The notes: generated by a model not told the origin, from the letters alone. 45,863 nt of DNA from an uncultured Christensenella sp. (GCA_949287655.1 CASEHD010000014.1:1-45863); one strand, 5' to 3'. Counted from the first letter of the stretch, positions 8,101-14,453 are shown. Numbers and translations: made by a program.

Positions 8101-8983
8101 AAGTGCTCCATCTATTGAAGGTTATTCGTTTGTTAAATATGTTTTATATGGCTGTAATCCTAGGCAAACGCCATATAAAGAAGTATTGGGAACGAATAAT
8201 AGTTTAACTATAAGCTATGAAGATATTTACAATAAAATCGCTGCCAAAAAAGCCAAAAAGATTTATGTTTGTTATCAAGAAGATTCTTGTGTGGCATCAG
8301 GTAGTTTAATTACGCTCGCAGACGGGACACAAAAAGCGGTAGAAGAATTAACGGGTGAAGAGGAATTGCTTGTTTGGAATATGTTTACAGGAGAATTTGA
8401 TTCTGCTCCTATTCTATTTATCGACAGCGATCCGGAAAGATATTATGAGGTAGTAAATCTCTATTTTTCTGATGGAACAACCACTAAGGTTATCAGTGAA
8501 CACGCTTTTTGGGATATTGATCTTAATAAGTACGTATTCTTGAGAAATGATGCTGCGCAATATATAGGGCATTGGTTCAATAAGCAAGCAGTTGATGACA
8601 ACGGCAATATGATCAATACTGAAGTACAGTTGACTAATGTCGTTGTTCAGCATGAATATACGACTGCTTGGAGCCCCGTAACTTATGGATATCTTTGCTA
8701 TTATGTGAACGGAATGTTATCGATGCCAGGTGCGACTACGGGGCTCATAAATATATTTGAAATTGACGCAGAGACTATGACTATAAATCAAGAAGCTTAT
8801 CTTGAAGATGTGGAAGAGTATGGATTGTTTACATACGAAGAATTCAACGCAATTTGTCCTGTTCCTGAAATCATATTTGAGGCTTTCGGCGGACAATATC
8901 TTAAAGTTTCTTTGGGGAAAGGACTTATAACGTGGGAAGAGTTAGAAACATTGATATCGAGATATGCAGAATTTTGGGATTAA
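5135..8983 (+). CDS. Giant surface protein: C39-like peptidase, leucine-rich repeats, InlB B-repeats, Hint domain
   Basis: A 1282-residue exported protein. In order: an N-terminal signal or anchor helix (about 8-26); a C39-like peptidase domain with candidate nucleophile Cys114 (EGVCTTVAIQMLMGYH) and His252 (SFHVVVAYGY); BspA-type LRR_5 repeats (about 360-620, repeated AF-NC units); several InlB/Flg_new B-repeats (about 628-950, each with GY-F-GW and a closing W); and a C-terminal Hint domain. The Hint part starts at Cys1052 (CVASGSLITLADGT), has a block-B histidine at 1123 (SEHAFWD) and the typical YYVNGMLS strand near Asn1192, then about 85 further residues. Hint domains self-cleave, so the C-terminal piece could be released or attached to another molecule. 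The ATG has GGAGG nine bases upstream. A perfect hairpin follows the stop. Confidence 0.85.
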   Translation: MFTKNKKNLIIITIFAIIVAAIVGINICTNYSEYCYTEEGYINSSADEIMLNTGITNRNETEQVISGANLSQSSLSIDDFTEVTYIDNVVYFLNNPKHHPNDSSTENYNSEGVCTTVAIQMLMGYHNYYSDRRIIPDSYLSEDYGDLTKYPVTEFQGIAPNQGEEAIGTENNFFSALYDLTVFADVPGIGQNIFSVADAAEKFVEEYSAVPKDEIIISASLFSEQEAKENIDNGNPIVLGFSPIFSSADSFHVVVAYGYAKLDNEFGFLVHYGHGDSKTQVWIPSSWIGFQVSMEVNHVHNYVDSYNNVVRIGMTPTYRELRCSDCGSEILDELFLINDTANELTKVKYNITGDIEIPEKLYGTEIYCIGQSAFESQNALASVSFSNNIETIKSKAFKNCMILETIQLSINNNISKIESNAFENCQNLKGSYYLTTLRHIGEAAFKNCNAITSLRNMNNVEFIGNEAFYNCTNLLNISLPDVTSYIGEKAFGKCINLNISVDGENTEYCAINNIIYDKEINTIFTAGDVSSNLIIPNSVNKISSYAFAGNSNLESLHCNNAIIIGANAFADCENLENVYFYSIYTPQLDTDAFANDTFILYVPYNYQTNYEDVFSEYSPYIDSIDIQVQFKDDGAVLGTQDVLYGSLINYPSIPTKIGYTFEGWYDADGEKYIDADGNGVKLVDKTENFELEAHWTIKSYKIKINGNGFITWLGPDGLSEEECEIEYGTTISSINLIAEFKATEQGYKEGYIFDHFEYNDQTINWTSIPDLGEDGIIIEIVPQWIKETHTIYFNTLTSATIGAITKQYGESISIPTELTNTGYHFVGWYQNSSYAGEEVIWVTMPDLTPKTQNNTYYNAQNNGSVQLYAKWEQISYSIVYNSNGGTGSMASSQHFYHEEKELSACSFTKFGYYFIGWSTTNNNRPVFDNCETVKGLTESSSITLYACWELHSFTIEICYVNGDAMSSSVPANIKSSIEKVITYGSPQTISAPSIEGYSFVKYVLYGCNPRQTPYKEVLGTNNSLTISYEDIYNKIAAKKAKKIYVCYQEDSCVASGSLITLADGTQKAVEELTGEEELLVWNMFTGEFDSAPILFIDSDPERYYEVVNLYFSDGTTTKVISEHAFWDIDLNKYVFLRNDAAQYIGHWFNKQAVDDNGNMINTEVQLTNVVVQHEYTTAWSPVTYGYLCYYVNGMLSMPGATTGLINIFEIDAETMTINQEAYLEDVEEYGLFTYEEFNAICPVPEIIFEAFGGQYLKVSLGKGLITWEELETLISRYAEFWD

Positions 8984-8992
8984 TTGAACAAA

Positions 8993-9024
8993 TTCCTTGT
9001 GGGATAGTGTAATCCCACAAGGAA
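8993..9024 (+). terminator. Perfect 12-bp hairpin after the giant gene
   Basis: Arms 8993-9004 and 9013-9024 match perfectly around an eight-base loop, ten bases after the stop codon. No T-run follows, so it may protect the 3' end or act as a weak terminator. Confidence 0.55.
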
Positions 9025-9125
9025 ATATAAATTATGCAACATAATAAAAAGCAAACCATTAAAATGTAGAATGGAAATGCAACAAAGGTAAATTTATAAA
9101 GAATATAATTTATTTATATGTGAAG

Positions 9126-9159
9126 TGCACCCCAAAAGTTAAAGAACTTTTGGGGTGCA
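9126..9159. repeat. Perfect 15-bp palindromic hairpin between convergent units
   Basis: TGCACCCCAAAAGTT (9126-9140), a four-base loop, and its exact complement (9145-9159). It lies where the plus-strand cassette meets the minus-strand PcfJ operon. It has no T-run on either side. It could be a bidirectional terminator or a remnant of mobile-element ends. Confidence 0.6.
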
Positions 9160-9293
9160 TATCAGTTTCGCAGGCGGCGATTAATTTTAGATTTAATAAT
9201 TTTCTTGGTGTATTTTACGCTTTATAGCCAGCATGTTAAATAAATTTATTTTCAATACACATATACAATCTGTAAATATACTATTTGATTTTT

Positions 9294-9581
9294 TCATAGT
9301 AGAACAACATAATGGCTTTCTCCGACCGAAATGGTTTTTCCGTTTACATCGGGTTTTCCGATTAAATATGCTTGAATAGTGATTTTATCTTTGTCGGGTG
9401 CGATTTTAGGCATATTACCTATTTCAAAGCCGTTTTCTCTGTTTACGGCAATTATATCGAAACCTTTGGATACCATATATGCCGAAAATTCCCAGAGCTT
9501 TTCAAACTTGCCGTTGCTGTCCGCGATAACAGATAAATCTTCTGCAGGGTGATATGCTGTAATTCTGAAATAATTGTTCAT
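9294..9581 (-). CDS. Small protein of unknown function at the end of the pcfJ operon
   Basis: A 95-residue protein with an acidic, beta-rich pattern and no known motif. It is the last gene of the minus-strand operon, starting 12 bases after the PcfJ stop with a GGAGAAAG ribosome site. Short proteins of this kind often accompany PcfJ in Firmicutes plasmids and integrative elements, but I cannot name a family. Confidence 0.65.
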   Translation of the reverse strand: MNNYFRITAYHPAEDLSVIADSNGKFEKLWEFSAYMVSKGFDIIAVNRENGFEIGNMPKIAPDKDKITIQAYLIGKPDVNGKTISVGESHYVVLL

Positions 9582-9593
9582 TGTCTTTCTCCT

Positions 9594-10910
9594 TTAAGCT
9601 ATTTGTTTTATTGTTTTTTTCGCATACGGCAGCCATATTTTGTTGACGTAATGCAGTATGTTTTCGCTGGGTTTAGTGTCGTGGTCTCCGTAACATTGCA
9701 GAATCTTCTTGTTTTTCACCGAATATTCGAGAGTAACGAGCGGGACGTCGGGATTATCTTTGTTGCGCACGAAGAAGATAAGCGATTCTTCTCTTATGAA
9801 TTTCTGGTCGTAATTCATACGTCCAACGCAGTGATGCAGTATCTCGCCTTCTCGGATAAGGTCTGCCGGGCTTTTTGCTATAATGCAGACAAAGGCACTT
9901 TTCTTTGCATGTTCGAGCAGGATATACTTCATTGCAATTTCCGCAAATTTAGCATATAGTTCTTTACGTTTTTCTTCGTCTTCGAGCGCCTTTTTAGTAG
10001 CATATTCGTCTGTCCGTATATCGTGCCAACGCTTGAAGTCGTGGGGTAGCAAGTTCTTTTCCTGCGTAAGATCCAAGCCGAGATGTTTGCAAGCCTTTAT
10101 GTAGTCGCAATAGCTGTTTATATTAGTGTTCTGATTTGCGATATAGTCAAAGAACCTTTCAAGATCTTTACCCTTGAAAAGTTCCTTGATTTCCTCTTTG
10201 TGGCTATCCGTACGAAGTGCCAGCTTTGCCTGTCTGTATGCTTGTAGACTTTGGATATTTCTACCTGTACGATACGCTCTTATGATGACGTCGATATAGC
10301 AATGCGAATCGAGTATCTGTTGTTTATTGCGTATAAGCCATTTGCAGAATGCTTTGTCTTTTGAAGTCAGTTTCAATATCATTTTGCTTTGAGCGATGCG
10401 GGCAAAACCGAGTTTCATAAGAAGCTCCATTTGCGGATATTGCCTATACAGACGGAGATATTGCAACGCATCGTAGCCTTGATACAGTTCGTATGCGCTA
10501 TATCTGTATTCGGGCATTTTAGTCACAAATTCATTGTTTACTATGTATGCCAACGGGTCGTACGCTCTATCCGGAGCTGTGTACCAATTCGAGTCTTCAA
10601 ACCACTTCTGGCATTTCTGAATACCCAGATCGTACCAGCCCACGCTGTAACCCATCGTAAGATAGCTGTTGTATTCTATATCTCGTATAACGCATTTTTC
10701 GGAGTCTATACCGTGTACGGCGACCTGTTTGCAGTACCACTTCTTTTTGTGATTTTTGACAGCAACGGTTACCTTGACGAGCTCTTTGCTCCATATTGCG
10801 AAGTAAGCGTAGAACCTGACGTGTCCGTCTTGCGCCTCATACTTTTTCAGGTCCGTTTTGCGTATCCTTTCAATCATGTACTTCGGCAATTTCTTAACGT
10901 ATTTTATCAT
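9594..10910 (-). CDS. pcfJ: PcfJ-like protein
   Basis: This 438-residue protein matches the PcfJ family found on conjugative plasmids such as enterococcal pCF10 and on many integrative elements. The hallmark C-terminal region is visible: EGEILHHCVGRMNYDQKF at 354-371, followed by a SLIFFVR strand, PLVTLEYS and ILQCYGDHDTKPSE. The N-terminal half is helical and rich in aromatic and basic residues. Its biochemical role is not settled; family members occur in transfer and polyvalent-protein settings. The ATG has GAGGTGA upstream, and the gene begins three bases after the stop of the PcfK-like gene, matching the usual pcfK-pcfJ pairing. Confidence in the family is high and in the function low. 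Confidence 0.85.
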   Translation of the reverse strand: MIKYVKKLPKYMIERIRKTDLKKYEAQDGHVRFYAYFAIWSKELVKVTVAVKNHKKKWYCKQVAVHGIDSEKCVIRDIEYNSYLTMGYSVGWYDLGIQKCQKWFEDSNWYTAPDRAYDPLAYIVNNEFVTKMPEYRYSAYELYQGYDALQYLRLYRQYPQMELLMKLGFARIAQSKMILKLTSKDKAFCKWLIRNKQQILDSHCYIDVIIRAYRTGRNIQSLQAYRQAKLALRTDSHKEEIKELFKGKDLERFFDYIANQNTNINSYCDYIKACKHLGLDLTQEKNLLPHDFKRWHDIRTDEYATKKALEDEEKRKELYAKFAEIAMKYILLEHAKKSAFVCIIAKSPADLIREGEILHHCVGRMNYDQKFIREESLIFFVRNKDNPDVPLVTLEYSVKNKKILQCYGDHDTKPSENILHYVNKIWLPYAKKTIKQIA

Positions 10911-10913
10911 ATT

Positions 10914-11858
10914 TCACCTCACTATAATGCAATCGCCGAGTATATCCCTCAGCTTGTTTATAATCCCGTCTTCCGGCTCGGAAATAATCTCGCCGGTTTC
11001 GGCATTTATTACGTCTGTTTCGGTGGGGTAAGTATGTATGCTGTTATCCGTTTCGATTACCACAAGTTTATGTGTTTCAAGTATTTTTTTGAAATACATG
11101 TCCGCCGTATGGTACGGAACGCCCGTCATAGGAACACGGCTTTCAAGCCCGAAGTCGCGTCCTGTCAAAGTCAGATCGCAAAGCTCCGACGTAGCCCTTG
11201 CGCTGTCATCGAAAAATTCGTAGAAGTCGCCGATTTTATACGCTACAATACAGTCGGGATATTCCTTCTGTACCTTGGTATATATCTTGTAAAGCGGAGA
11301 AACCTGACGTTCTTTCTGCTTGCTTTCTTGCTTTTCGTCTTCAGCGAGCTCTGCAAGCATTTCGTTGATTTCTTCCTGTGTCGGCGGTTCTTCTTCGACT
11401 TCCGCTTCCTCATTCTGATCTTCTTGCTCATTTTTATTCTCTTGTTCTTCCTTTTCCTCAAAATCGAACATAGAGATTTGGGCGGAGTTCTTCTTCTGTT
11501 GTACAGGTTTTACGACGGGCTTGTCCGTAACCTTAGGCGCAGGCTTATATTCGCTTTCGTCTTCGTTATACAGCGCGCCTTCTATTGAGTCTTCTTCAAA
11601 GTAATGCACAGCCCAGCCGTACACGACTTTATCTTCAACGCACGCCGAATTTGCGCCATTGGAGGCAAGTTTCCTCGCCTCGCTTGACGCGTATTTCATA
11701 AAGCCATCTAATGTCTTTTTGTTTATCAGCGTTTTGCCGTCTTTTTCAATACGGACTCCGTTGTTGATTTTCTCTGCCAGGACTTCGCTTGCGTTCTCTT
11801 CGAGATACGCTTTTACGAGTTCCTGTTCTTTTGTTTTAGCTTCAAGATCGAGTTTCAT
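10914..11858 (-). CDS. PcfK/AcrIIA9-like protein fused to a MutS domain I
   Basis: A 314-residue protein in three parts. Residues 1-100 resemble the PcfK family, to which the Cas9 inhibitor AcrIIA9 belongs (VLAEKINNG, KTLDGFMKYA, VVYGWAVHYFEEDSIEG). Residues 105-185 are an acidic linker holding QISMFDF (127-133), which looks like a sliding-clamp binding peptide. Residues 187-272 resemble the mismatch-recognition domain I of MutS: YKIGDFYEFFDD with the Phe-x-Glu pair at 212 and 214, TLTGRD, and VPMTGVPYHTADMY. No MutS ATPase is present. The protein may therefore bind DNA or the replication clamp while its N-terminal part counters Cas9, but both activities are inferred from likeness only. AAGGAGG precedes the ATG; pcfJ follows. 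Confidence 0.75.
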   Translation of the reverse strand: MKLDLEAKTKEQELVKAYLEENASEVLAEKINNGVRIEKDGKTLINKKTLDGFMKYASSEARKLASNGANSACVEDKVVYGWAVHYFEEDSIEGALYNEDESEYKPAPKVTDKPVVKPVQQKKNSAQISMFDFEEKEEQENKNEQEDQNEEAEVEEEPPTQEEINEMLAELAEDEKQESKQKERQVSPLYKIYTKVQKEYPDCIVAYKIGDFYEFFDDSARATSELCDLTLTGRDFGLESRVPMTGVPYHTADMYFKKILETHKLVVIETDNSIHTYPTETDVINAETGEIISEPEDGIINKLRDILGDCIIVR

Positions 11859-11869
11859 TGTCTGCCTCC

Positions 11870-12244
11870 TTAAAAGGGTAAGTCTTTGAGAAGTCTTGCC
11901 ACGGTGTAGTCCAGATTTTCAAGCGTCGTATAGTTGTTGAAACCGCCTCTGTAGTCTACTTCGTTTTTCGCCGTGCGGACGAGTATGTGGCTGTACCACT
12001 CGTTGGAAAAGTATCTTACGTCGCTGATTGACAGGTAAACGCATTTGTTTTCCGAACTCTTTATAAATGCCGAAAAGCAGTAATGGTTTTTGCCTACCTT
12101 GACAAGCTCCCAGTGGTTTTCTTTACACATCGCTTTCAGATAATTTATGTACTTCGTCTGAAAGGATTTGTAGTCTTCGCCCGTATAGCATCCGGACGAA
12201 AATTCGTAATCTATGTACTTCTTAAGGTCGTTGAGTTTTGCCAT
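11870..12244 (-). CDS. Small mobile-element protein of unknown function
   Basis: A 124-residue protein rich in Tyr, Lys and Asn with no domain I recognise. The ribosome site GGAGGAC lies seven bases before the ATG. It begins three bases past the preceding gene and ends 11 bases before the PcfK-like gene, so it is an internal member of the operon. The mixed alpha/beta pattern and lack of a signal peptide suggest a cytoplasmic protein. Confidence 0.7.
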   Translation of the reverse strand: MAKLNDLKKYIDYEFSSGCYTGEDYKSFQTKYINYLKAMCKENHWELVKVGKNHYCFSAFIKSSENKCVYLSISDVRYFSNEWYSHILVRTAKNEVDYRGGFNNYTTLENLDYTVARLLKDLPF

Positions 12245-12247
12245 CTT

Positions 12248-12439
12248 TCAGTCCTCCTTTACTATGCTGTAAACATCGTCTGCGTAGTATTCGCAAACGT
12301 ACCAATTAAAGAGGGCGTGACACTTCACGCCCATATAGTCCACGATATAATCGTTGTCTCCTACTTTTTCAAGTACGGTTATCTCTGCCGTTTCGCCTTC
12401 CAGCGAGTGGATATGTGCTGTTGTTTTATACGGTTGCAT
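12248..12439 (-). CDS. 63-residue protein of unknown function
   Basis: A short acidic protein with a beta-strand pattern (AEITVLEKVGDNDYIVDYMGVKC). GGAGG stands nine bases before the ATG. Its start overlaps the end of the upstream gene by 14 bases, a sign of translational coupling. No family assignment is possible by eye. Confidence 0.7.
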   Translation of the reverse strand: MQPYKTTAHIHSLEGETAEITVLEKVGDNDYIVDYMGVKCHALFNWYVCEYYADDVYSIVKED

Positions 12440-12683
12440 TTTTGTATTCCTCCAGATATTTTTCGTAATCCGTAAAGCTGCGTAGTATTTCTTCTACTTC
12501 GTCCATTATTTCTTGTTTTGTTTTTCCTGCGCACGCAAGTATAAGCAAATTCGTATTCGCTCCGAAAAACTTTCTGAACGCATAATCGAGTATAAGAGTT
12601 ATGTCGTTATCCGGATTTTCGTTAGTTCTGTTTATTGCGAAAACTGCGGTCAATACTGCTTTGAGTACCTTTTCGTTCTTCAT
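12426..12683 (-). CDS. 85-residue helical protein of unknown function
   Basis: A mainly alpha-helical small protein with hydrophobic N-terminal and central helices and an acidic C-terminal half (EEILRSFTDYEKYLEEYK). GGAGG is four bases before the ATG. It overlaps both neighbours (4 bases upstream as ATGA, 14 bases downstream). No signal peptide is apparent and no family is recognised. Confidence 0.7.
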   Translation of the reverse strand: MKNEKVLKAVLTAVFAINRTNENPDNDITLILDYAFRKFFGANTNLLILACAGKTKQEIMDEVEEILRSFTDYEKYLEEYKNATV

Positions 12684-12991
12684 AAGACCTCCTTAATCTC
12701 TATTGAGATAAAGGTATGGACTCCGTAATTCCATGTGTCGGTGACCATCCAATAGCACTCAGTTTCGTCTGTGTCGCTCCTGCGGTCGAGGAAGTCGAAT
12801 TCGATATCGTCGTCTTTCGGGACGCTGTTATCCCATTCTATTTCTCCCACCCAGGAGTTTTGCGGATTCATTTCGTCTGCGATCAGTTCTTTGAACTTTT
12901 CGTACGCTTTTTCGTATGTACCGCAAACGGTTATCTCAACGTCGTTGCTGTCTTCGGTAGACCAATCAAGTTTTACGAGATATACTTTCAT
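12680..12991 (-). CDS. 103-residue acidic protein of unknown function
   Basis: A strongly acidic small protein with many Trp, Asp and Glu, including a run of aspartates in its middle, and a probable alternating strand/helix fold. High acidity is common among DNA-mimic and anti-defence proteins of mobile elements, but there is no direct evidence for that here. GAGGTGA lies just before the ATG, and the stop overlaps the next start. Confidence 0.65.
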   Translation of the reverse strand: MKVYLVKLDWSTEDSNDVEITVCGTYEKAYEKFKELIADEMNPQNSWVGEIEWDNSVPKDDDIEFDFLDRRSDTDETECYWMVTDTWNYGVHTFISIEIKEVL

Positions 12992-12999
12992 ACTTCACC

Positions 13000-13221
13000 T
13001 CACGCTACCCTTCTTATTCCGCCACCGAAACTCTGTACGGTAACGCTGCCGAATTTCATCTTTGCGTACACTTCCGCCTCCTGGTCTATCCAGAAACCGC
13101 CGAACTGTTCAAAGAAGCATACCTTATCTTCTTCCTCAAAGCCCTTTATGTACGGCTTGTAAATGTTCATCCTCTTCAGGATTTCGATTGCTTTCTCTTT
13201 CTTGGTGATTGTTGTTTTCAT
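13000..13221 (-). CDS. 73-residue protein of unknown function
   Basis: The frame is open further upstream to 13299, but the ATG at 13221 with AAGGAGG eight bases before it is the better start, giving MKTTITKKEK and 73 residues. The protein has a basic N-terminal helix and a beta-rich C-terminal half with FGGFWIDQEAEVYAKM. It ends eight bases before the next gene. No family is recognised. Confidence 0.65.
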   Translation of the reverse strand: MKTTITKKEKAIEILKRMNIYKPYIKGFEEEDKVCFFEQFGGFWIDQEAEVYAKMKFGSVTVQSFGGGIRRVA

Positions 13222-13234
13222 AGTTTTTTCCTCC

Positions 13235-13648
13235 TTAAATGTAATTTTCGAGTGTTTCAAAGTTGTAACCGATATTTCTGAGCGTTTCTTCAAATCCAAA
13301 CCACGCCAGAAGATTCTGATTGTAAGTGTCCTGCGCTAAGGGATCTTCTTTATCCCACTTATTGCCGAACAGATCGGACGGAGCATAAAGCCCCGTTCCG
13401 TACATTGCGTCATATAAAAGAGCGTTTATTTCGTCTTTATACTGCTTGTAGAAGCGCACCGTATCGGAGTAGTAGATAAGTTCTCCTACCACTCCTGATT
13501 GACAGCCGTAATTGAGCACGTCCGTAAAGATATGCTTTTTATCATCGTAGTCGCTCCATCTGGATATGACGTAATTGCAGACCCTTTTGGTAAGTTTGTT
13601 ATCACTGTCTCTTTTAAGGTCTTTGACGTTAGCTAATGTAAGTTTCAT
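13235..13648 (-). CDS. 137-residue conserved plasmid/ICE-type protein (DUF7222-like)
   Basis: The preferred start is ATG 13648 (MKLTLANVKD) with AAGGAGG upstream; the longer reading uses a TTG without a ribosome site. Features such as LTKRVCNYVISRW, FTDVLNYGCQSGVVGELIYYSDT and ALLYDAMYGTGLYAPSDLF recall a family I believe is named DUF7222, common beside PcfJ-type genes. The function is unknown. It is cytoplasmic by appearance, with no signal peptide or membrane helix. Confidence 0.7.
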   Translation of the reverse strand: MKLTLANVKDLKRDSDNKLTKRVCNYVISRWSDYDDKKHIFTDVLNYGCQSGVVGELIYYSDTVRFYKQYKDEINALLYDAMYGTGLYAPSDLFGNKWDKEDPLAQDTYNQNLLAWFGFEETLRNIGYNFETLENYI

Positions 13649-13658
13649 ATCTTCCTCC

Positions 13659-13751
13659 TTAATCTGCGAGCTTGTACCAGATGTAATAGCTGATTTCAAT
13701 TTCACGCTTTTCGTATCCGGCATCGTTCTTGGTTTCAAATTCAGTCCTCAA
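13659..13751 (-). CDS. Possible 30-residue peptide overlapping the stop of the upstream small gene
   Basis: A frame beginning at TTG 13751 overlaps the TGA of the 47-residue gene and runs to TAA at 13659-13661. It reads LRTEFETKNDAGYEKREIEISYYIWYKLAD in pieces such as YEKREIEISYYIWYKL, which looks like real coding sequence. It may be a coupled separate peptide, or the second half of a roughly 75-residue gene split by a one-base shift. An AAGGA lies three bases before the TTG, which is close for a ribosome site. Confidence 0.4.
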   Translation of the reverse strand: MRTEFETKNDAGYEKREIEISYYIWYKLAD

Positions 13752-13884
13752 ATATCCTTATATAAGCCTTACCGTTTTTGCTTATCATCGGGATAAGCAA
13801 ATCTTCGTCGGTTACATATCCAACTCCCGACACTCTGTTTGAGTTTTTTCCAGCTTTTGTAACTGAGAAAACCACTTTTTTCAT
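13741..13884 (-). CDS. 47-residue first gene of the pcfJ operon
   Basis: ATG at 13884 with GGAGGT eight bases upstream opens a frame reading MKKVVFSVTKAGKNSNRVSG and, later, DEDLLIPMISKNGKAYIRI, ending with TGA at 13741-13743. It is a compact beta-rich peptide of unknown role. It appears to be the first gene of the minus-strand operon. See the next entry in the operon for a possible frameshifted continuation. Confidence 0.55.
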   Translation of the reverse strand: MKKVVFSVTKAGKNSNRVSGVGYVTDEDLLIPMISKNGKAYIRIFED

Positions 13885-14195
13885 TTTTCTTTACCTCCAA
13901 GTTTTTGATCTGCCTTTCGGCAAGAGGCAAGAAGCCCGTATTGATAAAAGGTAAAGTCTTGTTGTTCATACCGTTCATAAGTCAAGGAAAAAGGACAAAA
14001 AATTGTTTAATAAAAAACACAAAAAAATTAACCGAGAAGTTGCCTTCCCGGTTATACAGATTATGCTCGCAAACAATTTTTTTCGCCTTGGCTTATGAGA
14101 AATACGTGCTACGATAGCCTCAACGAAACGGCTTCAAAAAATTGGAGATAATTATTTGAACTATGTAATAATTGGATAAAGAAGATGAATAAAAA

Positions 14196-14220
14196 TAGAC
14201 GGCATAAAAGCCGTCTTATT
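14196..14220 (+). terminator. Hairpin with T-rich tail
   Basis: AGACGGC (14197-14203), loop ATAAAA, GCCGTCT (14210-14216), followed by TATTTT. An A-rich stretch on the other side makes it usable in both directions. Confidence 0.6.
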
Positions 14221-14320
14221 TTGTGAAAACTCCGAATTTATTGCGTTTTTGTTTAAGATATTTATCTGACAATTTCGGTATGTAACTTTTTGTTTGACAT
14301 ATAAAGCCAGAAATGCCTTT

Positions 14321-14361
14321 GAAAGTAAAATAACGGAACCGTGGGTTCAAACACGGTTCCG
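14321..14361 (-). terminator. Terminator of tRNA-Ser
   Basis: A perfect 10-bp stem, 14334-14343 with 14352-14361, two bases past the tRNA CCA end, followed on the minus strand by TTATTTTACTTTC. Confidence 0.75.
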
Positions 14362-14363
14362 CT

Positions 14364-14453
14364 TGGCGCAGAGAGAGGGATTCGAACCCTCGGTTGACTT
14401 TCATCAACACAGCATTTCGAGTGCTGCACCATCGACCTCTCGGACATCTCTGC
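14364..14453 (-). tRNA. tRNA-Ser (anticodon CGA)
   Basis: Read on the minus strand, the 90-base gene has a 7-bp acceptor stem GCAGAGA/TCTCTGC, discriminator G and encoded CCA. It has an anticodon stem CAGCA/TGCTG with loop CTCGAAA (anticodon CGA), a long variable arm TTGATGAAAGTCAA as expected for serine tRNAs, and a T-loop GGGTTCGAATCCC. Its 3' end points toward the mobile-element genes at lower coordinates, the usual orientation for integration at a tRNA 3' end. A 16-bp palindrome (14461-14476) lies just upstream. Confidence 0.95.

Larger units (their letters stand above)
13885..14363. other. Non-coding junction between the mobile region and tRNA-Ser
   Basis: No supported gene. It holds an imperfect hairpin at 14030-14053, a strong terminator-like hairpin at 14197-14216 and the tRNA terminator at 14334-14361. 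The promoter of the pcfJ operon should lie in 13885-14030, but I see no clear -35/-10 pair. It is the likely chromosome/element boundary. Confidence 0.5.

Noticed and set aside
10389..11588. A 399-residue plus-strand frame
   Set aside because: It is antisense to pcfJ and the PcfK-like gene, both of which have recognisable family motifs and ribosome sites.
13769..13978. A 69-residue minus-strand frame before the pcfJ operon
   Set aside because: No ribosome site precedes its ATG codons, and most of its C-terminal part lies in another frame over the better-supported 47-residue gene.
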